Source of the DNA: a virus
DNA: 23,323 nucleotides
Direction: 5' to 3' (one strand)
IMG/VR virus record: IMGVR_UViG_3300048032_000456
Coordinates: 1-23,323 of that record
A program made the translations under genes and the position numbers. This document shows positions 1 through 5,344 of this stretch, one piece after another (position 1 is the stretch's first letter; the number at the start of each line of letters is the position of its first letter). Under the pieces are notes generated by a model that saw nothing but the letters and a program-made list of their open reading frames with translations, was not told where the DNA came from and made no database searches.

Positions 1-26
1 CAGCAGCTGATTTTAATACTTTGTAA
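1..26 (+). CDS. Possible 3' end of a gene cut by the left window edge
   Basis: Reading codons from base 3 gives a short open stretch (AADFNTL) ending at TAA 24-26. Eight codons are far too few to identify a protein or to exclude chance. The same frame would continue the portal gene that runs off the right end if the molecule were circular (see findings). It is listed only so that the edge is not lost. Confidence 0.22.
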
Positions 27-75
27 TTTGATGAATTGTTCATAATATATAAAATTAAATTAGTATGTATGCGAC

Positions 76-580
76 TCTCGCACACACTTTGATTCGGTAA
101 ATAAAGTCAAGGTAAGCGATAGCTTTCCGCAGATAATATTCCACTAGTCAAGACCGACTGTCTGATTGTGATAGCAATCTGACGGAGCGTGGGCGAGGCT
201 TCGGAGAGTGTTCCTCTTCGAAGACTGTCTTTACTTGTAGAATATTACGAGAGCTCAGCTCGATGCTTTTTCTTGGGAAGAAGTGTGTGTGAGATTTAGG
301 ACGAGGCTGGCGAGTCAAGCAGGGGTTCCCCCGCAGAAATGAACGTAGTGAATACTTCTGCGCTTGACGAGAAGCGCACTCATTTACGAAGTAAATATCT
401 AAGTGTGCGCGAACCAACGAGCTCCGTTCCGTTGGAGAGCTTGAAGGTCGAAAGCAACGTTAGTTGCGCTGAACCTGAAAGCATTGACGAGGCGAAGTAC
501 GAAGTACTTAGCAGAACGAAGTTCCGAGTACATACGCAAGACGATACTTGCGACGGGGACAAGCAATGCTTGGCAACGAA
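76..580 (+). ncRNA. Probable large structured noncoding RNA
   Basis: No credible protein is encoded here, yet complementary segments are packed end to end. A 14-bp long-range stem (76-89 with 281-294) encloses a domain that nests 134-141/240-247, 150-154/227-231, and hairpins 89-93/106-110, 111-117/122-128, 160-168/175-183 and 199-208/214-223. A second part carries serial hairpins at 332-338/356-362 (alternative 360-365/372-377), 374-379/405-410 around 382-387/391-396, 414-419/430-435, 454-458/463-467, 495-500/504-509, 514-517/521-524, 535-540/547-552 and 560-564/568-572; 315-320 can also pair with 439-444. G-T wobbles in several stems (G80-T290, G204-T218, T93-G106) are G-U pairs only in a + strand transcript, which gives the strand. 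The segment is also visibly richer in G+C than its flanks. Phages are known to carry large ornate RNAs such as GOLLD and ROOL; I cannot assign this one to either. A structured DNA element such as an origin is the main alternative. Confidence 0.6.
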
Positions 581-603
581 TTATCCAGCAGTATATATAT
601 AGA

Positions 604-986
604 GTTAATTGTAGTGTTAGTGGTTGCTAAATGTTTATGATTGTTATAGGGATAACTGTGGTTATCTTATGATTGTGAACAAGTAAAACAAATATCCCCC
701 CCTATATATACGGGGCCTGCAAAGATTTCCGCAGGAAATCGCCAAAGCGAGCGAACGAAGTGAGCGAGCGATAAAGGATAGTTGTTGTAAAATATTAGCT
801 GTAGAAAAAAGCTAAAAAATTTGAGTAGTAATGCAAAAAACAATACCCCCGTGGGTTGAAGTAAAACGTTTAATAATAGTGTGTAGTGTCTGTATAGTAG
901 AGGTTACCCAAAACCTAAATACATCTGTGGCATTTTTTTGGAAAAAGCTCTTACACTAAATAATGGTCAGTATTAATTTACAAGAA
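604..986. other. Gene-free stretch with further hairpins and short repeats
   Basis: No supported gene is present. It contains a hairpin 651-656/661-666 (GATAAC, loop TGTG) flanked by a 10-base direct repeat TTATGATTGT (635-644 and 667-676). Next is a C7 run followed by GGGG (about 695-715), and then two mutually exclusive hairpins, 716-720/731-735 and 724-730/734-740. A GCGAGCG direct repeat lies at 747-753 and 764-770, with weaker hairpins at 795-800/810-815 and 901-905/912-916. It may be the 3' part of the same structured transcript. I see no tRNA: no convincing T-arm or CCA-ending acceptor stem. Confidence 0.5.
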
Positions 987-1028
987 TGCGCCACGTTAAG
1001 ACTATATATCATATGTGGTGCAGTTTTT
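987..1028 (+). terminator. Candidate intrinsic terminator
   Basis: TGCGCCAC (987-994) pairs with GTGGTGCA (1015-1022), an 8-bp stem with one G-T pair, and is followed at once by GTTTTTC (1023-1029). The 20-base loop is larger than usual, which lowers confidence. The position suits it: after the structured noncoding stretch and before the promoter-like element and gene that follow. The single wobble is a G-U only in the + transcript. Confidence 0.45.
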
Positions 1029-1044
1029 CATTTGTTTTTATTGT

Positions 1045-1052
1045 TATATTTG
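1045..1052 (+). promoter_or_regulatory. Possible Bacteroidetes -7 element (TATATTTG)
   Basis: TATATTTG matches the Bacteroidetes TAnnTTTG consensus. A start near 1059 would give a leader of about 42 bases for the gene at 1102. No TTG lies at the preferred -33 distance (the nearest, 1032-1034, is only 10 bases upstream), so it is weaker than the element at 1489. Confidence 0.35.
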
Positions 1053-1101
1053 CATATGGATGTCCAAAAGACCTCCTTAACCCTTGTTGTATTCTAAAGC
1101 T

Positions 1102-1452
1102 ATGGCTAAACAAAAAACAAAACCAACTCAAACTACAGACTCTATACCTTCTCCAACATACAAGAACCTAAAGCTAGGTATCGGTATGGAACACAAAATG
1201 ATGGGTGGGGCAATGAATCAAGTTCCAAAGGCAACTAAGGCCGATAGCACATTGTATAATATGGGGTATCAGCATGGAGTGAAAAATTGGAGAAACGCTC
1301 CAGCAAATCCTCCACTTAATGAAAACCAAATCTACCAAAAGGGAAGATGGGAAGGTCAGAATACTGGTAAGGCTATAGACTTCAAAACAGCTACAAGACC
1401 AAGTATCACGCAAAGAGCTATAAACGCAATAAGCGACTTCTTCAACGATTAA
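1102..1452 (+). CDS. Hypothetical protein, 116 residues
   Basis: I do not recognise this protein. It starts with a Lys/Thr/Pro-rich, probably disordered segment (residues 1-20), has a Met/Gly-rich patch (about 28-40), then a more ordered part with a WRNAP motif and an amphipathic C-terminus. There is no signal peptide or membrane segment. I chose ATG 1102 over the in-frame TTG at 1084 because it gives the MAK-type start common in this window. It follows a candidate terminator and a TATATTTG element, so it may head a new transcription unit. The frame is clean to TAA and codon use looks like that of its neighbours. Confidence 0.75.
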   Translation: MAKQKTKPTQTTDSIPSPTYKNLKLGIGMEHKMMGGAMNQVPKATKADSTLYNMGYQHGVKNWRNAPANPPLNENQIYQKGRWEGQNTGKAIDFKTATRPSITQRAINAISDFFND

Positions 1453-1465
1453 TCTTTTTACATTT

Positions 1466-1496
1466 TTGCGCCACATTGTTTTTTTTCGTATCTTTA
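1466..1496 (+). promoter_or_regulatory. Bacteroidetes-type promoter (TTG-N20-TATCTTTA)
   Basis: TTG at 1466-1468 and TATCTTTA at 1489-1496 are 20 bases apart, the geometry expected of the Bacteroidetes -33/-7 promoter, with A in place of the last consensus G. Transcription would begin about 1500-1503, at or next to the ATG at 1501. The message would then be leaderless or nearly so for the first small gene, or would serve mainly the gene starting at 1589. Confidence 0.55.
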
Positions 1497-1500
1497 CGGT

Positions 1501-1602
1501 ATGAAAAGAGATTATTCAAAATTAATAGCATGGTCAATAATTGCACTTATAACAGTTGCAGTATGGACAACTGTGTACGGTGTGCTCTATGAGATATTGT
1601 AA
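1501..1602 (+). CDS. Small single-span membrane peptide, 33 residues
   Basis: It has a short charged N-terminus (MKRDYSK) and then one hydrophobic stretch spanning roughly residues 8-30, rich in Ile, Val, Ala and Trp, ending in TAA. It is too short to assign by homology. The ATG sits directly at the promoter, and the stop overlaps the next gene (ATG 1589) by 14 bases, which suggests translational coupling. Such peptides may be holin-like, superinfection-exclusion or regulatory, but nothing in the sequence decides this. It could also be a chance frame inside the leader of the next gene. Confidence 0.5.
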   Translation: MKRDYSKLIAWSIIALITVAVWTTVYGVLYEIL

Positions 1603-1927
1603 TAAATGTTTGAAAAACAAAACTGACGACAAGTTCAAGCACAAAGGAAAGCTAACTTGTAAGAAGTGTGAGTATCGTTTCAAACAAAGAATCCTAAGGT
1701 GGGTGGTAGAAGACAGAAAAATGTCTATTCAAGAAAAGCTATCGTCTAGAATTGGATATCTTGGCGCTGGACTACTCATCTCAGCACAGTGGACTATCGA
1801 GCCTGTGCTCTATGTACTAGGGTTTATATGCGTAACTGTTCAAGTTGCATTTAGAAAGCAATGGAATCTTGTTGCTTTAAACCTCAACGGCTTGGTTGCA
1901 TGGATAACTCATTTCTTAAAAGGGTAA
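1589..1927 (+). CDS. Membrane protein with N-terminal Cys4 zinc-finger-like motif
   Basis: The start ATG 1589 gives 112 residues. The N-terminus has two CxxC pairs (CNKC at residues 4-7 and CKKC at about 25-28), the layout of a small zinc ribbon, set in a Lys-rich segment. Hydrophobic stretches follow at about residues 50-90 and 93-110, with Trp at the membrane edges, suggesting two or three membrane spans. A longer frame to a TTG at 1556 is possible but would overlap the 33-residue gene almost entirely. I do not recognise the family. A membrane-anchored zinc-ribbon protein could sense, bind nucleic acid or tether a partner; none of these is shown. Confidence 0.65.
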   Translation: MRYCNKCLKNKTDDKFKHKGKLTCKKCEYRFKQRILRWVVEDRKMSIQEKLSSRIGYLGAGLLISAQWTIEPVLYVLGFICVTVQVAFRKQWNLVALNLNGLVAWITHFLKG

Positions 1928-1928
1928 T

Positions 1929-2054
1929 ATGTGGGTAACTAACTATAGTATAAATGTCACGACTAATAACACGTCTGTGTCAGGAGATTATTTCACTCAA
2001 ACGACGACCTGGGACGAAGCTTTTAATACAAAAACTTCAACAGAAAATCGATGA
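1929..2054 (+). CDS. Hypothetical small protein, 41 residues
   Basis: ATG 1929 lies one base after the previous stop and the frame runs to TGA 2052-2054. The product is polar and very rich in Thr, Asn and Ser, with a WDEAFNTKT patch, and has no membrane span. The tight spacing supports a co-translated gene, but it is short and its family is unknown, so a chance frame is possible. Confidence 0.45.
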   Translation: MWVTNYSINVTTNNTSVSGDYFTQTTTWDEAFNTKTSTENR

Positions 2055-2140
2055 AATTGAGCGACAAGCAAGCGACAAGCAAGCGACAAACAAGACATCC
2101 TGACAGTCAGGCACTTACGGCACAAATTTTGGCCTTATAA
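2051..2140 (+). CDS. Doubtful small basic frame, 29 residues
   Basis: ATG 2051 overlaps the previous stop in an ATGA arrangement, typical of coupled phage genes, and the frame ends at TAA 2138-2140. Most of it crosses three 11-bp tandem repeats (2061-2093); since 11 is not a multiple of 3, the peptide does not repeat. That suggests DNA-level rather than protein-level function, and the frame may be fortuitous. Confidence 0.25.
   Translation: MKLSDKQATSKRQTRHPDSQALTAQILAL
2061..2093. repeat. Three 11-bp tandem repeats (GCGACAAGCAA)
   Basis: Copies lie at 2061-2071, 2072-2082 and 2083-2093, the last with one change (GCGACAAACAA). One helical turn per copy would place bound proteins on the same DNA face. 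They lie 127-159 bases upstream of groEL and just before a perfect 13-bp palindrome (CCTGAC-A-GTCAGG, 2099-2111). A regulator or replication-protein binding array is possible; slippage in a dispensable spacer is the alternative. Confidence 0.7.
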
Positions 2141-2158
2141 AAAAATAAGGGCTAAAAT
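2126..2158 (+). promoter_or_regulatory. Stem-loop upstream of groEL
   Basis: ATTTTGGCCTTAT (2126-2138) pairs with ATAAGGGCTAAAAT (2145-2158), with one bulged G, one G-T pair and an A6 loop. No clean T-run follows, so a simple intrinsic terminator is not certain. It could be a leader hairpin or an attenuator controlling groEL, 61 bases downstream. It is not the CIRCE element (TTAGCACTC-N9-GAGTGCTAA). No good TAnnTTTG element was found between here and the groEL start. Confidence 0.4.
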
Positions 2159-2219
2159 CGACATGCCTATATAAAAAGAAGAGAAGAAAAGAATAAAAAT
2201 TTAATTAAATCTAAATATT

Positions 2220-3821
2220 ATGATAGAAAAAGAGATAGTTTTTGGCGTTGATGGGCGTGAAAAACTAAAAAAAGGAGTAGATATCCTAGCTGATGCCGTT
2301 TCTTCTACACTTGGAGCGTCAGGAAAGACAGTAATCATCGAAGACCAGTTCGGAAACCCGCATATTACTAAAGACGGGGTTACAGTGGCTAATAGTATAC
2401 TACTATCGGACCCTGTAGAGAACTTAGGATGTAGTATCTTAAAGCAGGCAAGTCAAAAAACAGCTACTGAAGCTGGTGATGGAACTACCACATCGTGTGT
2501 TTTAGCTGCAAAACTTATAGACGAGTGTTTTAAGAATATTTCAAACATAGAAAATGTAACACAAGCCAAATCTGGCATCGAAGCAGCGGCAAAAGACATC
2601 GTAAAAGAGCTTGAAAAGCTAAAAGTAGACGTAACTGACGAAAAATTACTTGAAGTTGCGAGGATTTCAGCCAACGGAGACGAGTATATTGGTAAAATGA
2701 TATCAGATGCCTACATAAAAGTAGGAAAGGACGGTGTTGTAACTATGGATGAGTCCACCACAGGCGAGGATTACACCGAAATAACTAATGGAACCAAGAT
2801 AAAACGTGGCTATGGGACGCCATTTAGCGTAAATAACCTTAGAAACAAGTCAGTGGAGTACCAAAACCCACTAATTGTGATAAGCGACATGAAAATTGAC
2901 ATGCACGAGAGGCTACATTTCGCTTTTGAGCAGTCAATCAAGCAAAAACGCCCACTTCTAATTATTTCAGACCTCGACGATAGAGTTAAGTTATTTATAG
3001 CACAGAATATCAATAAAAAGAACCTTACAGCTAATTTTATTACTCCTGAAGGTATCGGTATCAAAAAGTTTGAACTTCTTGAAGATTTGTGTCTTATGAC
3101 AGGCGCCAAGATGATTTCAGAGATGTCTGGAGATTCTAAACAGAATATCGACGAAAGCTATTTAGGCACATGTCGTCAAATGATTTCAAACTCATCTGAA
3201 ACAGTTTTAGTATTTGATGAGGAAGAAAACCAAAAGAAAGCAGAGGTTATTGAGTGGATTAACAATGAGATTCGATTAACGAAGAATAAATCCGATAAAT
3301 GGCACTTACAAGACAGATTGTCCAAGTTAGCTGGAGGAGTTGCAACTATAAAGCTTGCAGGAAACTCTGAAGTAGAGCTTAAGGAGAAAAAAGACAGAGT
3401 GGATGACTCCATCCATGCAACTAAGGCTGCCTTAGAAGAAGGAATAGTTGCTGGTGGTGGAATTGCGCTAATTGATGCGGCTAGAAAAATATCGCAAAAA
3501 CCTCCTCGAAGTAGTGATTCATTTAACTTAGGGTACAAAATGATGGTTTCCGTGCTGTCTAGTCCTTGGAATAAGATTATGTCAAATGCAATGGATATAA
3601 TTGACCAAGAAATGATTGATGCTATGGAAAACAAACGCAAAAACTACGGATTTGATGTCAAGAATAAAAAATATGGGAACATGTTTAAAATGGGAATAGT
3701 AGACCCGTTCAAGGTTACAAAGAATGCAGTTCTTAATTCTGCATCTGTTGCCTCTACCATACTAACAACATCATGTGTAATTTCAAACAAAAGAGCAAAA
3801 AGAGATGAAAGCAGTAGGTAG
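2220..3821 (+). CDS. groEL: Phage-encoded chaperonin GroEL (Hsp60)
   Basis: The 533-residue product aligns by eye with GroEL along its whole length. It should form the ATP-driven double ring that encloses unfolded proteins in the cytoplasm. Visible landmarks are ITKDG at 49-53, the GDGTTT nucleotide motif at 86-91, a GYGTPF apical-domain entry at about 198-203, the LSKLAGGVA segment near 368-376, DRVDD at 392-396 (its Asp matches the catalytic D398 of E. coli) and the family signature AALEEGIVAGGG at 403-414. YGNMFKMGIVDP near 485-496 matches the late equatorial segment. Two things are odd: the usual LGPKG P-loop reads LGASG (31-35), and the C-terminus ends in a charged KRAKRDESSR tail instead of Gly-Gly-Met repeats. 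It overlaps the GroES-like gene by 17 bases in the order groEL-groES, the reverse of the usual bacterial operon. ATG 2220 matches the family N-terminus. Confidence 0.95.
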   Translation: MIEKEIVFGVDGREKLKKGVDILADAVSSTLGASGKTVIIEDQFGNPHITKDGVTVANSILLSDPVENLGCSILKQASQKTATEAGDGTTTSCVLAAKLIDECFKNISNIENVTQAKSGIEAAAKDIVKELEKLKVDVTDEKLLEVARISANGDEYIGKMISDAYIKVGKDGVVTMDESTTGEDYTEITNGTKIKRGYGTPFSVNNLRNKSVEYQNPLIVISDMKIDMHERLHFAFEQSIKQKRPLLIISDLDDRVKLFIAQNINKKNLTANFITPEGIGIKKFELLEDLCLMTGAKMISEMSGDSKQNIDESYLGTCRQMISNSSETVLVFDEEENQKKAEVIEWINNEIRLTKNKSDKWHLQDRLSKLAGGVATIKLAGNSEVELKEKKDRVDDSIHATKAALEEGIVAGGGIALIDAARKISQKPPRSSDSFNLGYKMMVSVLSSPWNKIMSNAMDIIDQEMIDAMENKRKNYGFDVKNKKYGNMFKMGIVDPFKVTKNAVLNSASVASTILTTSCVISNKRAKRDESSR

Positions 3822-4083
3822 TTTTATAATTGTAAGAGATGAGGAAGTCGTTCAAAAGAACGAGCTAGGCCTTATAATGACTGAAAAGTCAGACAACAAC
3901 ATACGTTACGTTATTGGAGAGGTTGTAACTGTCGGAGACGACGTAAAAGAAGTTTTTCCTGGACAATTCGTTTACTTTGATAAAATCTCTGGCTCTGAAC
4001 TTAGGCTAAAAGGAGAAAAGTTCAAAGCTATACGTGAAAGAGACGTAGTTGTAACTATGGATGATGTTGATTCCGCTATTTGA
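3805..4083 (+). CDS. groES: GroES-like co-chaperonin
   Basis: At 92 residues it has the usual length of GroES (about 95). The N-terminal strand FIIVRDEEV is followed by a mobile-loop-like segment (residues 13-33) whose ELGLIM replaces the GGIVL hydrophobic tripeptide region that docks on GroEL. Then come GEVVTVGDD (38-46), the PGQFVYFDK strand (52-60) and a C-terminal part resembling the GroES barrel end. Identity to bacterial GroES is low, so this is a fold-level call supported strongly by the 17-base overlap with groEL. It should cap the phage GroEL ring, or possibly replace host GroES as T4 gp31 does. The next gene overlaps its end by 23 bases. Confidence 0.82.
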   Translation: MKAVGSFIIVRDEEVVQKNELGLIMTEKSDNNIRYVIGEVVTVGDDVKEVFPGQFVYFDKISGSELRLKGEKFKAIRERDVVVTMDDVDSAI

Positions 4084-4810
4084 TTACGACAAGCATCGTA
4101 TCATAATGCAGACACCTTTCAGGTTTAAGGGTAACGATTACCTTTATTTTCCTGACGGGTGTAAGTTTTACTCTCTTTACAGGACAACTAGGAAGATAAA
4201 CTCTTTTTCAGAGCTGGAGTATATCGCAGAAAAGTTCATACACCTCAACCCAGGATTCGATATTGGTTTGATGAAGAAACTATTCGTTGATTTATCAGAT
4301 AGAGATACAGGCCACATTATACGAACTTATGGGTCGAGCAGGGTTGAAGCTATGATTGAAAAGGTTTTCGATAAGAAAACAAATCCATACTGCCCTAGAC
4401 TAAGGAAAATTATATTCAATCCATCAAAAATGATAGATAGAAAAGAAAAGATGCGTATAGTAGCATCTATAATTCACACCAAGAATAAACCAACGGAATC
4501 AGAGATTGATGCTGTTGTGGAAGAACTTTGGCTCAATAAAGAAAAAATAACAATGAGTAAGGTGGCTGATAAGCTAAACACATCAAGATACCTTACAAGC
4601 TGGTATTTTCAAGACGACAGAAAGAAAGCTATTGAAAATGCAAACAAAGAAATAAAAGAAACAAACCTCATCAGTAGGGCTATAGAAGCTATAGACGTGT
4701 TGACAGACAAAGGAAATAAGTTAAAAATGAGGGAGCTAAAGAAATTAACGTCAATTAGAAACTACCAACTTCTTAAAAATGCAGTTATGCAGTACCAGAA
4801 TCAGATTTAG
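4061..4810 (+). CDS. Hypothetical protein with possible helix-turn-helix, 249 residues
   Basis: I do not recognise this protein. The N-terminal half is mixed, with aromatic-rich strands (DYLYFPDGCKFYSLYR near 26-41). A later segment, ITMSKVADKLNTSRYLTSWY (about 164-183), has the spacing of a helix-turn-helix, and the C-terminal third is Lys-rich and helical. There is no membrane segment. ATGs at 4061 and 4064 overlap groES by about 20 bases; an internal ATG near 4106 would avoid the overlap and is possible. It is the last gene of the groEL unit, and its 3' end overlaps the convergent gene by 26 bases. A DNA-binding role is an inference from the HTH-like segment alone. Confidence 0.72.
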   Translation: MMLIPLFDYDKHRIIMQTPFRFKGNDYLYFPDGCKFYSLYRTTRKINSFSELEYIAEKFIHLNPGFDIGLMKKLFVDLSDRDTGHIIRTYGSSRVEAMIEKVFDKKTNPYCPRLRKIIFNPSKMIDRKEKMRIVASIIHTKNKPTESEIDAVVEELWLNKEKITMSKVADKLNTSRYLTSWYFQDDRKKAIENANKEIKETNLISRAIEAIDVLTDKGNKLKMRELKKLTSIRNYQLLKNAVMQYQNQI

Positions 4811-5273
4811 CTCTGTTCATCTTTTCTATGACTTTCTTGTAAATCTTATCTGTGTAGGTTTGTTTTTTGAATATTGGGTTTGAACGTGGCTCCTCAGAAA
4901 TCGGCTCCTCTCTAAGAAGCTTTTTGTATGCAAGTGAACAAATAGTCTTAGACTTATGAGATAGCTCCCATAATTTAGCCCTACCGTACTTTTCTCCTCC
5001 AGGCCTCCACTCCTTGATTAAACCCTTGTTAACCATGTCAAAGAAACGCTTTTTATCCCAAGACATTGTGTTTCCGTAGTAATTAAAATCTTCTTTTCTG
5101 AAGTAAGGCATGTCATAGAGATATAGTAACATATCTAGCTCCATAGCACTAAGCTCATACTTTCGCTTGATGTAATATTGCACCACTCTAAGATACTTGA
5201 GGAAGTTGTGCTCACGCTCTCTGTGTTGTTTTTTTACAGTTTTATGCGAGCCTCTTTTGTATGTTTTAATCAT
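4785..5273 (-). CDS. Probable winged-helix transcriptional regulator
   Basis: This is the only minus-strand gene in the window (162 residues). A Lys/Arg-rich N-terminus is followed by a segment patterned like a MarR-type winged helix, about residues 40-120: ELSAMELDMLLYLYDMPYF, then a recognition-helix-like MSWDKKRFFDMVNKGLI, a wing containing a GGEKYGRAKLWELS stretch and a helix KTICSLAYKKLL. The C-terminus is basic. It is transcribed divergently from the structural run, with a TATTTTTG element just upstream (5301-5294 on the minus strand), so it may control itself and the opposite unit. Assignment to MarR is by pattern, not by search; another wHTH family is possible. Confidence 0.68.
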   Translation of the reverse strand: MIKTYKRGSHKTVKKQHREREHNFLKYLRVVQYYIKRKYELSAMELDMLLYLYDMPYFRKEDFNYYGNTMSWDKKRFFDMVNKGLIKEWRPGGEKYGRAKLWELSHKSKTICSLAYKKLLREEPISEEPRSNPIFKKQTYTDKIYKKVIEKMNRAKSDSGTA

Positions 5274-5293
5274 CTATTGGATTGAATTTATAG

Positions 5294-5301
5294 CAAAAAT
5301 A
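5294..5301 (-). promoter_or_regulatory. Minus-strand -7 element (TATTTTTG)
   Basis: Read on the minus strand, 5301-5294 is TATTTTTG, matching TAnnTTTG. A start near 5287 would give a leader of about 14 bases before the ATG at 5273. No TTG is present at the -33 distance. It lies 17 bases from the opposing + strand element. Confidence 0.45.
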
Positions 5302-5318
5302 CGAAAAACATTTTTTGG

Positions 5319-5326
5319 TATCTTTG
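5319..5326 (+). promoter_or_regulatory. Plus-strand -7 element (TATCTTTG) for the structural run
   Basis: TATCTTTG matches the Bacteroidetes -7 consensus exactly and recurs identically at 10162. A start near 5332 leaves about 13 bases before the ATG at 5345. The -33 TTG is not evident. It heads a run of + strand genes extending to 10134 with almost no gaps. Confidence 0.6.
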
Positions 5327-5344
5327 CTGTATTACAATCTAGCT

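Noticed and set aside
148-417. Minus-strand open frame of 89 codons
   Set aside because: It lies in the hairpin array; composition is dominated by Arg/Ser/Pro from paired repeats and it has no recognisable domain.
339-602. Plus-strand open frame of 87 codons
   Set aside because: It overlaps the same structured segment. Stem-loops explain the sequence better than a protein, and no promoter or protein motif is evident.
747-770. Hairpin in the GCGAGCG repeat
   Set aside because: The two GCGAGCG copies are direct, not inverted, so they do not form a stem.
60-1100. tRNA or tmRNA genes in the noncoding region
   Set aside because: I looked for a T-arm (GTTCRANNC) and acceptor stem with CCA end and found none; GGGGTTCCCCC near 322-332 does not fit a T-arm.
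986-1171. Open frame with a possible lipoprotein-like N-terminus (FAYGC)
   Set aside because: It starts within the terminator-like stem, runs through the promoter-like element and overlaps the better-supported gene at 1102 in another frame.
2126-2158. CIRCE operator upstream of groEL
   Set aside because: The inverted repeat does not match TTAGCACTC-N9-GAGTGCTAA in either arm or spacing.
4150-4810. Terminase small subunit call for the 249-residue gene
   Set aside because: Its HTH-like segment would allow it, but it is 14 kb from the large terminase, and a better candidate lies directly before that gene.
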